64,000 nt of DNA. Origin: Cyanobacteriota bacterium. Its GTDB lineage: Bacteria > Cyanobacteriota > Cyanobacteriia > CACIAM-69d. Below the pieces are notes generated by a model. The model ran no database searches and was not told the origin of the DNA. It saw only the letters and a list, made by a program, of their open reading frames with translations. This document shows positions 31,604-40,643 of this stretch, one piece after another. The position numbers were made by a program, and so were the translations under genes. The DNA lies in NCBI GenBank assembly GCA_022402445.1, contig JAKRSF010000008.1, positions 124,001 to 188,000 on the forward strand. The letters are read 5' to 3'. Within the stretch, counting starts at the first letter, position 1; each line of letters starts with the position of its first letter.

Positions 31604-32629
31604 ATGGAGCCAGAGCGGATTGACCAGATCGGGGAATGGGGTTTATTAGCGCGGCTGCGGGGCTTCTGCGCGGCGGAGTTGATCGGCGATGATGGGGCGC
31701 TGCTGCCGGCGGCGGGCGATCGCGACTGGGCCGTGACGACGGATTTGTTAGTGGACGGGGTGCATTTCAGCGATCGCACCACCCCCGCGAGATCGGTCGG
31801 TTGGCGGGCCGTGGCGGCGAATTTGTCGGATTTGGCGGCCATGGGGGCGGATCCCGTGGCGATTACCGTTGCCCTGGCCCTGCCGGGGGACACGTCCGTG
31901 GCCTGGGCGGTGGACCTCTACGAAGGCATGGCCGCCTGTCTGGGGCGCTACGGTGGCGCGATCGCGGGGGGAGACCTGTGCCGATCGCCCGTCAAAACCG
32001 TTTCGATTACGGCCCTGGGGCGGGTGTCGCGCGATCGCGCCCTGCGCCGCAATGCCGCCCAGCCGGGAGATGCGATCGTCGTGACGGGGATCCACGGAGC
32101 CTCTAGGGCCGGTTTGGCCGTGTTGCTGGAGCCGGAGCGGTTCGCCACCGTGCCCACGGCCCTACAAAACTCCTGGATTGAGGCCCACCAGTATCCGCGC
32201 CCCCGGCTCGATGCGATCGCCGCGATCGCCCCCCTGACTGCCCAGCGCGATCGCCCCTGGTGCGCCATGGACAGCAGCGACGGCCTCGCCGATGCCCTCT
32301 GGCAGATCAGCCGTGAAAGCCGCGTCAGTATGGTGATCGATCGCGCCGCCCTGCCCATGCCCCCCGGCCTCGCGGACCATTTGGGGGAAGACATCGCCCT
32401 CGATTGGACCCTCTATGGCGGCGAGGATTTTGAACTGGTGCTGGCCCTGCCCCCCGCGATCGCCGATGCCCTCATTAGCCAGCTTGGCCCCACCGCCGCC
32501 CGCATCGGCACCGTCCTTGAACGCGACAATGAACGCCGCGATCGCCCCATCACCCTCACCGACTCCACCGGCCGCCACCGCGATCGGCCCCTGTCCGGCA
32601 AAGCCACCTTCCAGCACTTTGCCCCCTAA
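31604..32629 (+). CDS. thiL: Thiamine-monophosphate kinase
   Basis: Phosphorylates thiamine monophosphate to thiamine diphosphate, the last step of cofactor synthesis. The 341-residue protein has the PurM/ThiL pattern: IGEWGLLARL near residue 8, IGDDGALLP near 27, TTDLLVDGVHF near 46, NLSDLAAMGADP near 71, GGDLCRSP near 118, and MDSSDGLADAL near 222, with LDWTLYGGEDFELVLALP late. The ATG at 31604 follows a GGGGGG ribosome-binding-like stretch by five bases and gives the usual N terminus; the frame is open to 31484 without similarity. Its stop overlaps the stop of the convergent kinase gene by four bases. Confidence 0.95.
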   Translation: MEPERIDQIGEWGLLARLRGFCAAELIGDDGALLPAAGDRDWAVTTDLLVDGVHFSDRTTPARSVGWRAVAANLSDLAAMGADPVAITVALALPGDTSVAWAVDLYEGMAACLGRYGGAIAGGDLCRSPVKTVSITALGRVSRDRALRRNAAQPGDAIVVTGIHGASRAGLAVLLEPERFATVPTALQNSWIEAHQYPRPRLDAIAAIAPLTAQRDRPWCAMDSSDGLADALWQISRESRVSMVIDRAALPMPPGLADHLGEDIALDWTLYGGEDFELVLALPPAIADALISQLGPTAARIGTVLERDNERRDRPITLTDSTGRHRDRPLSGKATFQHFAP

Positions 32630-33738
32630 GCGCCCTTTCCCGGCCCCTCCTCCGAGCCTGAAAAATGGGCCAACGGCACCGGAAAATTCTTGCGCCGCGC
32701 CCGCTCCGCCTCCCCCAGCACCCGCACCGGCTGGAGATAGGGCGATGAGTGGAGTGCATCCGGCGTCGGGGAATAGAGCCGGTCGAGATCCGCCAACACC
32801 GCATCCGCCGACTGGTAGCGATCGCCCACCGCCTGCACCAACAGCCGATCCAAAATCTGCCCAAACCCCTCACTCACCCGGTGCTGGATCGGCATGATTT
32901 GCTCCCATTCGCTGGCGGGATGCCCCGTAGAATCCTCTGGCTCCGCGATCGCCCCCTCCCACTGGGCCAACTGCTCCCGCCACGGCCACTTCCCCGTCAG
33001 GGGGTTATAGAGCTCATCCGGATGCACCCCCGACAGCAGAAACACACAAATCGCCCCCACGCTATACAAATCACTGGCCGGGAACGCCTGCCCATGGCGG
33101 ATTTGCTCCACCGGCGCGTAGCCCTCCGTGCCGATGCGCGTCCCCGGCTGGTCACTGCCGCTGCTGCCCGTTTGGAGCTGTTTCGCCACCCCAAAATCGA
33201 TGGGAATGTAGCGCCCATCCCGCTTGCGGCGGATGATATTGTCCGGCTTGAGATCCCGATGGATCACGCGGTTGTCGTGGATGTACTGCAACACCGGCAG
33301 CAGATCCCGCAACATGCCCACCACCTGCGCCTCGGAAAAGGTGCCCTGCCGCTGGAATTCCTGCTGGACATTCGGCCCCGCCACAAATTCCTGAACCAGG
33401 TACAGTCGTCCCCCTTCCTCGAAATAGCCCAGCAGGGACGGGATTTGCGGATGTTCCCCCAAATCCCGCAGGCGCAGGGCCTCCTGGGTGAAAAGCTGAA
33501 TGGATTTGCGCAGGGCGGGGCGGGTCTTGGCGCGGGGCGAAAATTGCTTGATGGCGCAGGGGGTGTCGAGGCGATCGCGATCCACCGCCAGGAAGGTCCG
33601 CCCGAAGCCCCCCCGCCCCAGGGGCCGCAGCACCCGATAGTGGCCGCGCAGGAGCAAGGATTCACCGCAGCCCTGGCACACCTGGGCATCGTCGGTGTTC
33701 TGGCGTTCGGTGCAGCGGGGGTTTAGGCAGTAGCTCAT
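32626..33738 (-). CDS. Ser/Thr protein kinase with N-terminal zinc ribbon
   Basis: A 370-residue cytosolic kinase of the cyanobacterial Hanks type. Residues 4-24 hold two Cys pairs (CLNPRC and CQGCG), a zinc-ribbon-like head. The kinase domain runs from about 34 to 300: glycine loop GRGGFGRTF (41-49), ATP Lys64 in AIKQF, HRDLKPDN at 160-167, DFG at 181-183, and GTEGYAPVEQ in the activation region. All catalytic residues are intact. No membrane helix or sensor domain follows. Its ATG overlaps the TGA of the Rieske oxygenase gene (ATGA), so the two are translationally coupled. Its stop overlaps that of thiL. Confidence 0.93.
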   Translation of the reverse strand: MSYCLNPRCTERQNTDDAQVCQGCGESLLLRGHYRVLRPLGRGGFGRTFLAVDRDRLDTPCAIKQFSPRAKTRPALRKSIQLFTQEALRLRDLGEHPQIPSLLGYFEEGGRLYLVQEFVAGPNVQQEFQRQGTFSEAQVVGMLRDLLPVLQYIHDNRVIHRDLKPDNIIRRKRDGRYIPIDFGVAKQLQTGSSGSDQPGTRIGTEGYAPVEQIRHGQAFPASDLYSVGAICVFLLSGVHPDELYNPLTGKWPWREQLAQWEGAIAEPEDSTGHPASEWEQIMPIQHRVSEGFGQILDRLLVQAVGDRYQSADAVLADLDRLYSPTPDALHSSPYLQPVRVLGEAERARRKNFPVPLAHFSGSEEGPGKGA

Positions 33739-34805
33739 GGGGAGGGGTTGGGCCGGGGGGCGCGATCGCGGATGAGCCGCTGCACCGCCGCCAGGGTGGG
33801 GTTGAGTTCGGGGCCGCGCCGCCGGGGATTGTCCCGATAGGCCACTTGCTCCTGTTCGATCATCAGCACATCCTGCCGCACGAGGCCATCGAGCATTCCC
33901 TTAGCGCAATTAAACAGGGAATTTTTGATGAATCGTCGGAAGGGAATCGGCAATTTGTGCAGGTTATCGAAGGCTTCGAGGGAGGTGAAATGGACCAGGT
34001 AGGCGCGGGTGCGATCGCGGCTGACGGGGCAAAAGAGGCAATAGATGCGGAATTCTTCGCCCAGACTGGAGGCCCAGTGGGGGTAGCGGTAGCTGACGGT
34101 GAGCGGTTCCGGGTGGGGCTGCCGCAGGGCGGGGATGAAAAGCTGGGCGACGGACCAAATTTGATCGATGCGGTAGTGGCTCTGGGCGGTGTAGTGGGCA
34201 TTGACGCGATCGCCATGGGCTTCGAGGCGATCGAGCTTGGCGGCGGACCAGGCTTGGTAATCCTCATGGAGCCGCCCGTGGTGCATGTCCATGAGGTTTT
34301 CGATCAGGAAGGAAAAATGGCCCCGGCAGTCGATGGGGGCGACGCTGGCGATGTAATTTAAATGCTCCCATTCCGGCAGGGCCATCGGTTCCGGCAGGGG
34401 GCGATCGCGCGGTACCTCGCCGGGATAGAGCCAAATGAAGCCGTCCTGTTCCCGCACGGGGTAGGTGGGAATGCGGCAGGGGGGCAGTTTTTGGTTGGCG
34501 GCGAGATAGGGCACTTCCGCGCAGGTGCCATCCGCCGCAAATTGCCAGCCGTGGTAGACGCATTCGAGGCGATCGCCCTGCACCTGGCCGTCCGAGAGTT
34601 TGACGAACCGGTGGGGGCATCGATCTTCCAGAGCGATCGCCCGCCCGCCGCGATCGCGGTACAGCACAATTTCATGGCCCCACAATTCCACCGCCAGCGG
34701 GCGATCGGTCAACTCGGGGCTGCTGGCCACCACGTACCAATGGTCCAGATCAATGGCCGCCTCCCGCAGGGGAACGGTCGCAGGGGTCAAGGGGGAAACA
34801 CTCAT
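33735..34805 (-). CDS. Rieske-type oxygenase (pheophorbide a oxygenase/Tic55-like)
   Basis: A 356-residue protein. The Rieske [2Fe-2S] ligands are Cys63-His65 (DRCPHRF) and Cys82-His85 (CVYHGW). The mononuclear iron site is NLMDMHHGRLHEDY (about residues 167-180), with Asp and His residues in the usual order. The domain layout fits the PaO/Ptc52/Tic55/Lls1 group, which act on chlorophyll breakdown products or as redox proteins; the substrate here is unknown. The ATG at 34805 (MSVSPL) is chosen; the frame opens to 34889. The gene ends in an ATGA overlap with the kinase gene. Confidence 0.92.
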   Translation of the reverse strand: MSVSPLTPATVPLREAAIDLDHWYVVASSPELTDRPLAVELWGHEIVLYRDRGGRAIALEDRCPHRFVKLSDGQVQGDRLECVYHGWQFAADGTCAEVPYLAANQKLPPCRIPTYPVREQDGFIWLYPGEVPRDRPLPEPMALPEWEHLNYIASVAPIDCRGHFSFLIENLMDMHHGRLHEDYQAWSAAKLDRLEAHGDRVNAHYTAQSHYRIDQIWSVAQLFIPALRQPHPEPLTVSYRYPHWASSLGEEFRIYCLFCPVSRDRTRAYLVHFTSLEAFDNLHKLPIPFRRFIKNSLFNCAKGMLDGLVRQDVLMIEQEQVAYRDNPRRRGPELNPTLAAVQRLIRDRAPRPNPSP

Positions 34806-35047
34806 GGGCGATCGCGGAGAACCCGGTCTAGGGGGATGCAAGGGGTTGAACTTGGCGCTCTGGTTGCTGTCGGTCAGGGTTTGGCCCAAGGTTTGGCCCA
34901 GCGCTCGGAGCGGCGGCGCGGCTGTCGGCCAGAGGCTTTGCCCCCTTTAATTGTGCCCAATCTTGTCCCGAGGGCGAAGTCTAGTTTGGACTGAAACCCT
35001 TGTGGCACCGCGAATGTCGCCAGGATGGGGTCAGGGGCTAAGGTCCG

Positions 35048-35482
35048 TCATTCCATAGGCCCCTGCGGATCCGAGGGCGGGTCATCGGGGGGGCTAGGGG
35101 CCGGGGTGGAAGATGTTCGGGCGTCGCGATCGCCGGGGGCACTGGGGGGATCCAACGGCGACGGTCGCCCCACCAAGCCATCACTGGAAAACGATCGCCG
35201 CTTCAGGGCCGCCGCCGCATCAACCGTTGGCGCGCCCAGGGTTTCCGGCACCGGATCATAGCCCCCCGGATGCAGCGGCTGACAGCGCAGGATCCGCGCG
35301 ATCGCGAGGCGTGACCCATGCCAGGGGCCAAACCGCTCGATCGCCGTGAGGGCATAGGTCGAGCAGGTGGGAAAAAAGCGACAGCTCGGGGGCGTCAGGG
35401 GCGAAATCAGCCGCCGATAGCCCCGCACCAACAGCAGCAGCACCGCCGCGATCGCCCGGTTCAGTCTCCCCATCATGCCCAT
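35048..35482 (-). CDS. yidD: Membrane protein insertion efficiency factor YidD with long tail
   Basis: A small membrane-associated protein that aids YidC-dependent insertion. The conserved part is residues 1-90: [20 protein letters not shown], then [37 protein letters not shown]. The [11 protein letters not shown] core is complete. Usual YidD proteins have 70-90 residues; here about 55 extra residues follow, ending in a Pro, Ser and Asp-rich low-complexity stretch. It lies 20 bases after the ald stop on the same strand, so the two are probably co-transcribed. No rpmH, rnpA or yidC neighbours are present. Confidence 0.92.
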   Translation of the reverse strand: MGMMGRLNRAIAAVLLLLVRGYRRLISPLTPPSCRFFPTCSTYALTAIERFGPWHGSRLAIARILRCQPLHPGGYDPVPETLGAPTVDAAAALKRRSFSSDGLVGRPSPLDPPSAPGDRDARTSSTPAPSPPDDPPSDPQGPME

Positions 35483-35502
35483 CCCCTTGCCCCGCTATTC
35501 AT

Positions 35503-36591
35503 TCAAGTTGCCAAATCCGGAAACTCCTGCTGCACCGCCGGATGCACCAGCCGATGGTCCGCCACATTCAGCCCCCCCCGCAGGGCCGGATCATGATCGA
35601 GGGCCGCCATGCCCTTGTCCGCCAGGGCCAGCACATAGGGCAAGGTGCGGTGGTTGAGGGCCTGGGTCGCCGTCCAGGGCACCGCCCCCGGCATATTCGG
35701 CACGCCGCAGTGGATCACCCCCGCCTCCCGATAGGTCGGTTCACTGTGGGAGGTGGGCCGCACCGTTTCAATGCAGCCCCCCTGATCGACGGCCACATCG
35801 ACAATCACGGACCCGGCGCGCATCTGGGCCACCAGCGATCGCGGCACCAAACAGGGGGGCCGTTTCCCCGGCACCAGCACCGCCCCGATCAATAAATCCG
35901 TTTCCGGGACGATCGCCTCCAGGGTCGCCGCGCTGCTATAGAGCAACTCCACCCGCGCCCCAAAGAGATTTTCCAGTTCATTGAGGCGATCGACATTGAT
36001 ATCAATGATGCGCACCTGCGCCCCCAGGCCGATGGCCATCCGCGCCGCCTCGGTGCCCACCACGCCGCCGCCGAGGACCGTCACCCGACCGGGCGGCACC
36101 CCAGGGACGCCCCCCAGCAGTACGCCCCGGCCCCCCTGCTGCGCTTCGAGATAGTGCGCCCCAAACTGCACCGCCAGCCGCCCCGCGATCGCGCTCATCG
36201 GAGCCAGCAGCGGCAACTGCCCATGGGCTAACTGCACCGTTTCGTAGGCGATCGCCCCAATGCCCGACGCCATCAGGGCCTCCGTCAAGCCGCGATCGGC
36301 GGCCAGGTGGAGGTAGGTGAACAACAGCCCATCTGATCGCAGCAGGCCATATTCCTGGGGCAACGGTTCCTTGACCTTCACCACCAACGGCTGCTGCCAC
36401 ACCTCGGCGGCGGAGTCCGCGATCGCCGCCCCCGCCCGTGCATAGTCTTCGTCCGCAAAACCCGCCCCGATCCCCGCCCCGGTTTCCACATAAACGCGGT
36501 GGCCGCGATCGCCCAAGGCCCGGACACTCGCAGGCGTCAGACCAACGCGGAATTCCTGATCCTTGATCTCCCGAGGCACGCCAATGTCCAT
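35503..36591 (-). CDS. ald: Alanine dehydrogenase
   Basis: Interconverts L-alanine and pyruvate with NADH and ammonium. The 362-residue protein has [20 protein letters not shown] at the start, [11 protein letters not shown] near residue 70, [20 protein letters not shown] near 130, and the Rossmann loop [17 protein letters not shown] near 170. The late [13 protein letters not shown] and [15 protein letters not shown] segments are also typical. Length and motifs are complete. The ATG at 36591 is the natural start. It precedes yidD by 20 bases and diverges from the hlip gene across a 139-base intergenic. Confidence 0.96.
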   Translation of the reverse strand: MDIGVPREIKDQEFRVGLTPASVRALGDRGHRVYVETGAGIGAGFADEDYARAGAAIADSAAEVWQQPLVVKVKEPLPQEYGLLRSDGLLFTYLHLAADRGLTEALMASGIGAIAYETVQLAHGQLPLLAPMSAIAGRLAVQFGAHYLEAQQGGRGVLLGGVPGVPPGRVTVLGGGVVGTEAARMAIGLGAQVRIIDINVDRLNELENLFGARVELLYSSAATLEAIVPETDLLIGAVLVPGKRPPCLVPRSLVAQMRAGSVIVDVAVDQGGCIETVRPTSHSEPTYREAGVIHCGVPNMPGAVPWTATQALNHRTLPYVLALADKGMAALDHDPALRGGLNVADHRLVHPAVQQEFPDLAT

Positions 36592-36685
36592 CGCTTCAGC
36601 ACTCCTTAAATCCCACCTGCTCCTAGATTAATCGGATTAATCACCGCCGCCGCCGCCGCGCGATCGCGCCGGAACCTGCGCTAAA

Positions 36686-36703
36686 GTATTAAGGAATGTA
36701 AAG
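36686..36703. promoter_or_regulatory. Possible HLR1-like (RpaB) site upstream of the hlip gene
   Basis: On the minus strand the sequence reads CTTTACATTCC followed by TTAATAC: one good TTACA half-site, two bases, and a weaker TT-rich half-site. HLR1 direct repeats upstream of high-light-inducible genes bind RpaB. The second half deviates, so this is a tentative call based on location 28 bases before the start codon. Confidence 0.3.
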
Positions 36704-36730
36704 AGCAGACCCCAACAGGAGATTAGAGCA

Positions 36731-36910
36731 ATGGCAGACCAGCAAACGCCTTCGCCCGCCGTGGTGCCGAACCTGGAGGAGCCGAAGTTTGGGTTTAATA
36801 ACTATGCTGAGCGGCTGAACGGTCGGGCCGCCATGGTGGGTTTTGTGGTGGCTTTGGCGATCGAATTTTCGACGGGTCAGGGGCTTTTGTCCTGGCTGGG
36901 CCTGCTGTAG
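36731..36910 (+). CDS. High-light-inducible protein (Hlip/SCP), one-helix
   Basis: A 59-residue thylakoid protein of the light-harvesting-like family, which binds chlorophyll and carotenoid and protects photosystem II assembly under high light. After about 20 polar residues comes FGFNNYAERLNGRAAMVGF, containing the E-x2-NGR-x-AM-x-GF chlorophyll-binding signature, then a single membrane helix VVALAIEFSTGQGLLSWLG. AGGAG lies nine bases before the ATG. Third-position and HIP1 use match the surroundings. It is short, so it is easily overlooked. It diverges from ald. Confidence 0.95.
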   Translation: MADQQTPSPAVVPNLEEPKFGFNNYAERLNGRAAMVGFVVALAIEFSTGQGLLSWLGLL

Positions 36911-37055
36911 GGCTCCCCTCCGGCGGGAAGTTGTTAAGGTGGGGATAGGGCAATGGGGGCCGCGAGTCCAGGGGCGAAATCACCCGGATGCTCCTTGCGC
37001 GATCGCCCCCTTCGGGCTAAAAATTTGCCGCAGTCACCCTACCCCTGCCACGGCC

Positions 37056-37250
37056 ATGAATTGGATCATGAATCGTTTTCTAAAGTCCGCTTTCCGTCAG
37101 GAACCGGTGGCGAGTTTTTTGCTGATTGTTGGGGCGGTGGATGCGGCCCTCGGCGGTGTCCAGGGGCAGGCGGGCCTGAGTGTGTTTGGTTTGGCGGTGG
37201 TGGGGGCGGCGGCGGGGATCTATATGGTGGACCCACAGCGACCCGCGTAG
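37056..37250 (+). CDS. Small two-helix membrane protein
   Basis: A 64-residue protein beginning MNWIMNRFLKSAFRQEPVAS, with two hydrophobic segments at about residues 19-36 and 41-57 separated by a Gly and Gln turn. The N terminus is basic, so it may be N-in. No domain is recognised. The frame is open back into the hlip gene, but the ATG at 37056 is the first sensible start. It lies 145 bases after hlip on the same strand and could be co-expressed. Confidence 0.6.
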   Translation: MNWIMNRFLKSAFRQEPVASFLLIVGAVDAALGGVQGQAGLSVFGLAVVGAAAGIYMVDPQRPA

Positions 37251-37401
37251 GCAGGACCGTTCGGCGCGATCGCCGGTGCCGATCCAGGAAGCGCCCCTTG
37301 CCCTGCCGCCGCGATCGCTCCACCACCGCGATCGCCTGCCGCCCCTGACCATTCCCCGCAAGGCGCGATCGGACTACGACGACTACCGCGACTAGGGAAC
37401 C

Positions 37402-38793
37402 CTAGGGTTGGCGGGTGAGCTTGATGCCTCGGGTGGCGTAGTCCAGCAGTTCCACCGGGTGCATCACCGCCGTGGCCTTGCCCTGTATCTCCAGGTGCTT
37501 TTGGATCTGTAGGCTGCATCCGGGGTTCGGCGAGGCGATCAGCTCCGCCCCCGTGGCCGTCAGGTTTTCCACCTTTTGGCGGCCCAGTTCTTCGGCCACT
37601 TCCGGTTGCAGCAGGTTATAGACCCCCGCACTGCCGCAGCAGAGGGCCGCATCGATCGGTTCCCGCAGGGTGACGCCGGGGATTTGGCGCAGCAGTTGGC
37701 GCGGCGCGTTGGCGATTTTTTGGCCGTGCAGCAGGTGGCAGGCGTCTTGGTAGACGATCGCGAGATCCCCCTCCTCCATCAGCGGTTGCAGGGGAGCCTT
37801 GAGGCCCACCTCCGCCAGAAATTCATGGACATCGCGCACCTTGGCGGCGAAGGCGATCGCGCGATCGCGGTAGGCCGGATCATCCTTGAGGATGTCGCCA
37901 TATTCCTTGAGGGTATGGCCGCAGCCCGCCGCATTGATGATGTAGTAGTCCAGATCCTGTCCATCAAAGGCGTCAATCGTCGCCCGCGCGATCGCCTGGG
38001 CTTGATCCTCCTGCCCCTGGTGGGCCGGCAGCGCCCCGCAGCAGCCCTGGGTTTGGGGCACCACCACCTCGCAGCCATTGGCCGACAGCAGCCGCGCCGT
38101 GGCCCGGTTCACCCGGCCAAACATCAGCCGCTGCACGCAGCCCAAAAACATGCCCACCCGAAAACGCCGATAGCCCTGGGCCGGGGTCACCGCAGGCACC
38201 GTATCGAGCAGGGCATCCGTGGGCACCGTCGGCAGGATCGACTCCATCGCCGCCAGCCGAGGGATTTTATTGAGCAACCCCGTCCGGCGCACCAAATCCC
38301 GCAGGCCCGATCGCTGGTAGAGCATCAGCCCCGGCATCAGCAGCCGCAGCCGGTTGGGGTAGGGAAAAATCTGAAACAGCAGCGTCCGAAAGGCTTTATC
38401 CAGGGGCGATCGCGGCACATTGCGCTCCACCTGGGGCCGGGTCTGGCTGAGCAGGCGATCGTAGCGCACCCCCGACGGGCAGGTGGTCGTGCAGGCCAAA
38501 CAGCCCAAACACGAATCAAAATGCTGGCTGGTCACCGTCGCCAGGGGCGCGTGTCCCTGGTTGATGGCATCCATCAAATAGATCCGTCCCCGGGGCGAAT
38601 CCATCTCCGTGCCCAAAACCCGGTAGCTCGGGCAGGTGGACAGGCAAAAACCACAGTGGACGCAGGCATCAATCAGGGACGGATCCGGCGGCGCTTGGAC
38701 ATCAAAACCGGGGCCATTCGGGCCGCTTTGGGACGCCGTAACGGTCGTTGCAGGGGTCGGAAAATCCTGCCCAGGGCGATCGAGGGATTGCAT
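37402..38793 (-). CDS. glcF: Glycolate oxidase iron-sulfur subunit
   Basis: The Fe-S subunit of glycolate dehydrogenase, which oxidises photorespiratory glycolate to glyoxylate. The 463-residue protein has two 4Fe-4S motifs, CVHCGFCLSTCPSY (about residues 44-57) and CLGCLACTTTCPSG (about 94-107), and two CCG-type domains with QGCCGALPAHQG near 246 and DAALCCGSAGVYN near 389. The sequence GGM-like and PNPGCSLQIQKHLE near the end are typical of GlcF. The ATG at 38793 follows a normal spacing. No glcD or glcE is adjacent; the catalytic subunit must be elsewhere. Confidence 0.94.
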   Translation of the reverse strand: MQSLDRPGQDFPTPATTVTASQSGPNGPGFDVQAPPDPSLIDACVHCGFCLSTCPSYRVLGTEMDSPRGRIYLMDAINQGHAPLATVTSQHFDSCLGCLACTTTCPSGVRYDRLLSQTRPQVERNVPRSPLDKAFRTLLFQIFPYPNRLRLLMPGLMLYQRSGLRDLVRRTGLLNKIPRLAAMESILPTVPTDALLDTVPAVTPAQGYRRFRVGMFLGCVQRLMFGRVNRATARLLSANGCEVVVPQTQGCCGALPAHQGQEDQAQAIARATIDAFDGQDLDYYIINAAGCGHTLKEYGDILKDDPAYRDRAIAFAAKVRDVHEFLAEVGLKAPLQPLMEEGDLAIVYQDACHLLHGQKIANAPRQLLRQIPGVTLREPIDAALCCGSAGVYNLLQPEVAEELGRQKVENLTATGAELIASPNPGCSLQIQKHLEIQGKATAVMHPVELLDYATRGIKLTRQP

Positions 38794-38925
38794 GGGATAA
38801 CTACCAGCCAGTACGCGAGGGGCGAGGGGGCGATCGCAAGCCGTCGAGCCATTCTAGCGTCTCCCCATCCCCCCACGGTGGCCCCGCCCCTCGTTGCTGG
38901 CGGCGCGATCGCCCCCCACTGGTTC

Positions 38926-39492
38926 CTAAAGCTGATCCAGTAGCTCCTTAAACTCCTCAATGCTGCCCTGGATCCCGGCGGCATCAATCCGCATGGTGTG
39001 GGGGCCGTAGTGTTCGAGCACCTCCAGGGCCGACAGCTTGCCGTCATCCGCCAGGGCCAGGGCCAGCGCTCCCCGCAGGGCAAACATATTGCCGCGATCA
39101 TTGGGCGGATAGATCAAATTAGCAACGCGCTCTAGGACCCGCCGCCCCACAAAGCCATACATCACCTTCGAGTCAATGCCCAACATCCCCAGGTTCACCT
39201 CCTGGGTCAAGAGCGTGCGGAAGGTGTCGCCGGAAATGCCGCCATAGTTATCCATCATCCGCAGAACGGCGCGGAAACTGCTGGAGGTTTCTTCCCCCGC
39301 CGCAAAGGCTTGCAGGTCCTCCAGGGACGTACTCACCCCCAGGGGACCGTAGCGCACCTCCACCCGTTCGAGGGCACTGGCGCTGCTGGCTCCGGCCACG
39401 GCCAAGGTGCTGGCCCCCACCAGGGCGATCGCGAAACCCTTGAGGCGATCGCCCCAGCGACGTTGACAGGATTGGTTCACAGATTTACGCAT
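38926..39492 (-). CDS. Secreted DUF1400-like protein without hydrolase domain (copy 1)
   Basis: A 188-residue protein with a Sec signal peptide (MRKSVNQ, then a hydrophobic LKGFAIALVGASTLAVAGAS, cleavage near SASA-LE). The mature part opens ERVEVRYGPLGVSTSLEDLQ, the DUF1400 pattern otherwise found as an N-terminal domain of cyanobacterial alpha/beta hydrolases. Here no hydrolase motif follows: there is no nucleophile elbow. The ATG at 39492 is preferred over 39522 because it begins the signal peptide. A related gene lies 170 bases upstream on the same strand. Function is unknown. Confidence 0.8.
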   Translation of the reverse strand: MRKSVNQSCQRRWGDRLKGFAIALVGASTLAVAGASSASALERVEVRYGPLGVSTSLEDLQAFAAGEETSSSFRAVLRMMDNYGGISGDTFRTLLTQEVNLGMLGIDSKVMYGFVGRRVLERVANLIYPPNDRGNMFALRGALALALADDGKLSALEVLEHYGPHTMRIDAAGIQGSIEEFKELLDQL

Positions 39493-39662
39493 GGCGATCG
39501 CCCTCACTCCTCTCGTCCTCAAAAAATAGCGGAAAGACAGACGCGGAAACGGCAGGTCAACCCATGGGCCGCTACAGCACCCACGGCAAGCTCCCCATCA
39601 CCGGCGGCCCCGGCGGGGAAGACGCGATCGCCCCCCCACCCCAGGGCCGTAACCCTACCCCA

Positions 39663-40643
39663 TTAGCGCGACAGCGCCGTGCAGGCAGGCCCCCGGTTCA
39701 CCGGCAGTTCCAGCACCTCCATCAGGGCCACCATCAGGCCGCTCACCCGCGCCTCATACTGGTCAAAATCAATCCCGCTCAGATCCACGGCCCCCAGGTC
39801 ACCGAGGATGCCCGCAAAATTCCCCGCCAGGGCCTTCTGCAGAAGCTGTTGCAGATTGATTTGGCTGAACAGCTTATCGAGATCGGAGCCCGCCTCGATC
39901 GTGCCAAAGGCTTGGATCGCCGCCTCCAACTTCCGGACATCCGCATCGGTCACATTGGCCGCCGCCATCAGCTCCCGCAGGCGCGCATTGTCCATGGTCG
40001 TCAGTTCCCGCACCGTCAGATTCCCCACGCGATCAACCAGAGGATCCACGCGGGCCTTCAGGCGATTGAAGATCGTCATGGCCTCCGCCACATCGATCGT
40101 CAGGATGTCGGGCTGGAAATCCCCAAGCACATCCAAAGCCGTGATTCTGCCCTGGGACGCCGCCGCCGCCGTGCTGGTGATGGCCGCCCGCATGGCGGTC
40201 GAATCCCCCTTGAGATTGCCAGCGTAGATCACCTGGCTGACGGTCCCCAGCACCAACTGACCGGGGCAGGTGTCCACCACCTCAGGCACGGCGCGGGCCG
40301 CAAGGGAACCAATGCCAAACTCCGCATTGAGGATGGCGCGCATCTCATCCCGGGACAGCTCGCTGCTAACCGCCGGATCATCGAGCAGCTCGCCAAAGTC
40401 GCCGCTGGCCTGCCCCGTGGCGGCAAAGGTTTGCAACTCATCTAGGGTGATTTCCACATCACCAATGGCCGGCAGTTTGAGCACGATGGTTTCGAGGGCT
40501 TGGGCACCGGGGGCCGCCAGGGCGACCATCACCCCCGCCCCAGAGAGCAGGGCCGCCATGCGACGGGCCAGGCGGATGCTCCCCGAAGAACCGAAGGAAC
40601 GGACATCAGAACGGACATCAGAACGGTAATCGGTCGAAGCCAT
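39663..40643 (-). CDS. Secreted DUF1400-like protein without hydrolase domain (copy 2)
   Basis: A 326-residue protein. After a basic start with 12-bp nucleotide repeats, a hydrophobic segment MAALLSGAGVMVALAAPGA precedes ALETIVLKLPAIGDVEITLD, the DUF1400-type opening, and LDELQTFAATGQASGDFGEL. The C-terminal 150 residues add predicted helices with repeated AFGTIEAGSDLDKLFSQ-like stretches, with no hydrolase triad. It is the longer partner of the gene at 38926 and 170 bases upstream of it; together they look like a duplicated pair that lost the enzymatic half. Role unknown, probably periplasmic. Confidence 0.75.
   Translation of the reverse strand: MASTDYRSDVRSDVRSFGSSGSIRLARRMAALLSGAGVMVALAAPGAQALETIVLKLPAIGDVEITLDELQTFAATGQASGDFGELLDDPAVSSELSRDEMRAILNAEFGIGSLAARAVPEVVDTCPGQLVLGTVSQVIYAGNLKGDSTAMRAAITSTAAAASQGRITALDVLGDFQPDILTIDVAEAMTIFNRLKARVDPLVDRVGNLTVRELTTMDNARLRELMAAANVTDADVRKLEAAIQAFGTIEAGSDLDKLFSQINLQQLLQKALAGNFAGILGDLGAVDLSGIDFDQYEARVSGLMVALMEVLELPVNRGPACTALSR
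40599..40630. repeat. 12-bp tandem repeats at the start of DUF1400 copy 2
   Basis: GAACGGACATCA is present twice, followed by a third diverged copy GAACGGTAATCG. It encodes the YRSDVRSDVRSF stretch before the signal peptide, so copy number can change without frameshift. Confidence 0.8.

Noticed and set aside
37576-38943. 455-residue plus-strand open frame over glcF
   Set aside because: Antisense to glcF, whose Fe-S motifs are complete. The translation is His, Arg and Gln-rich with no domain.
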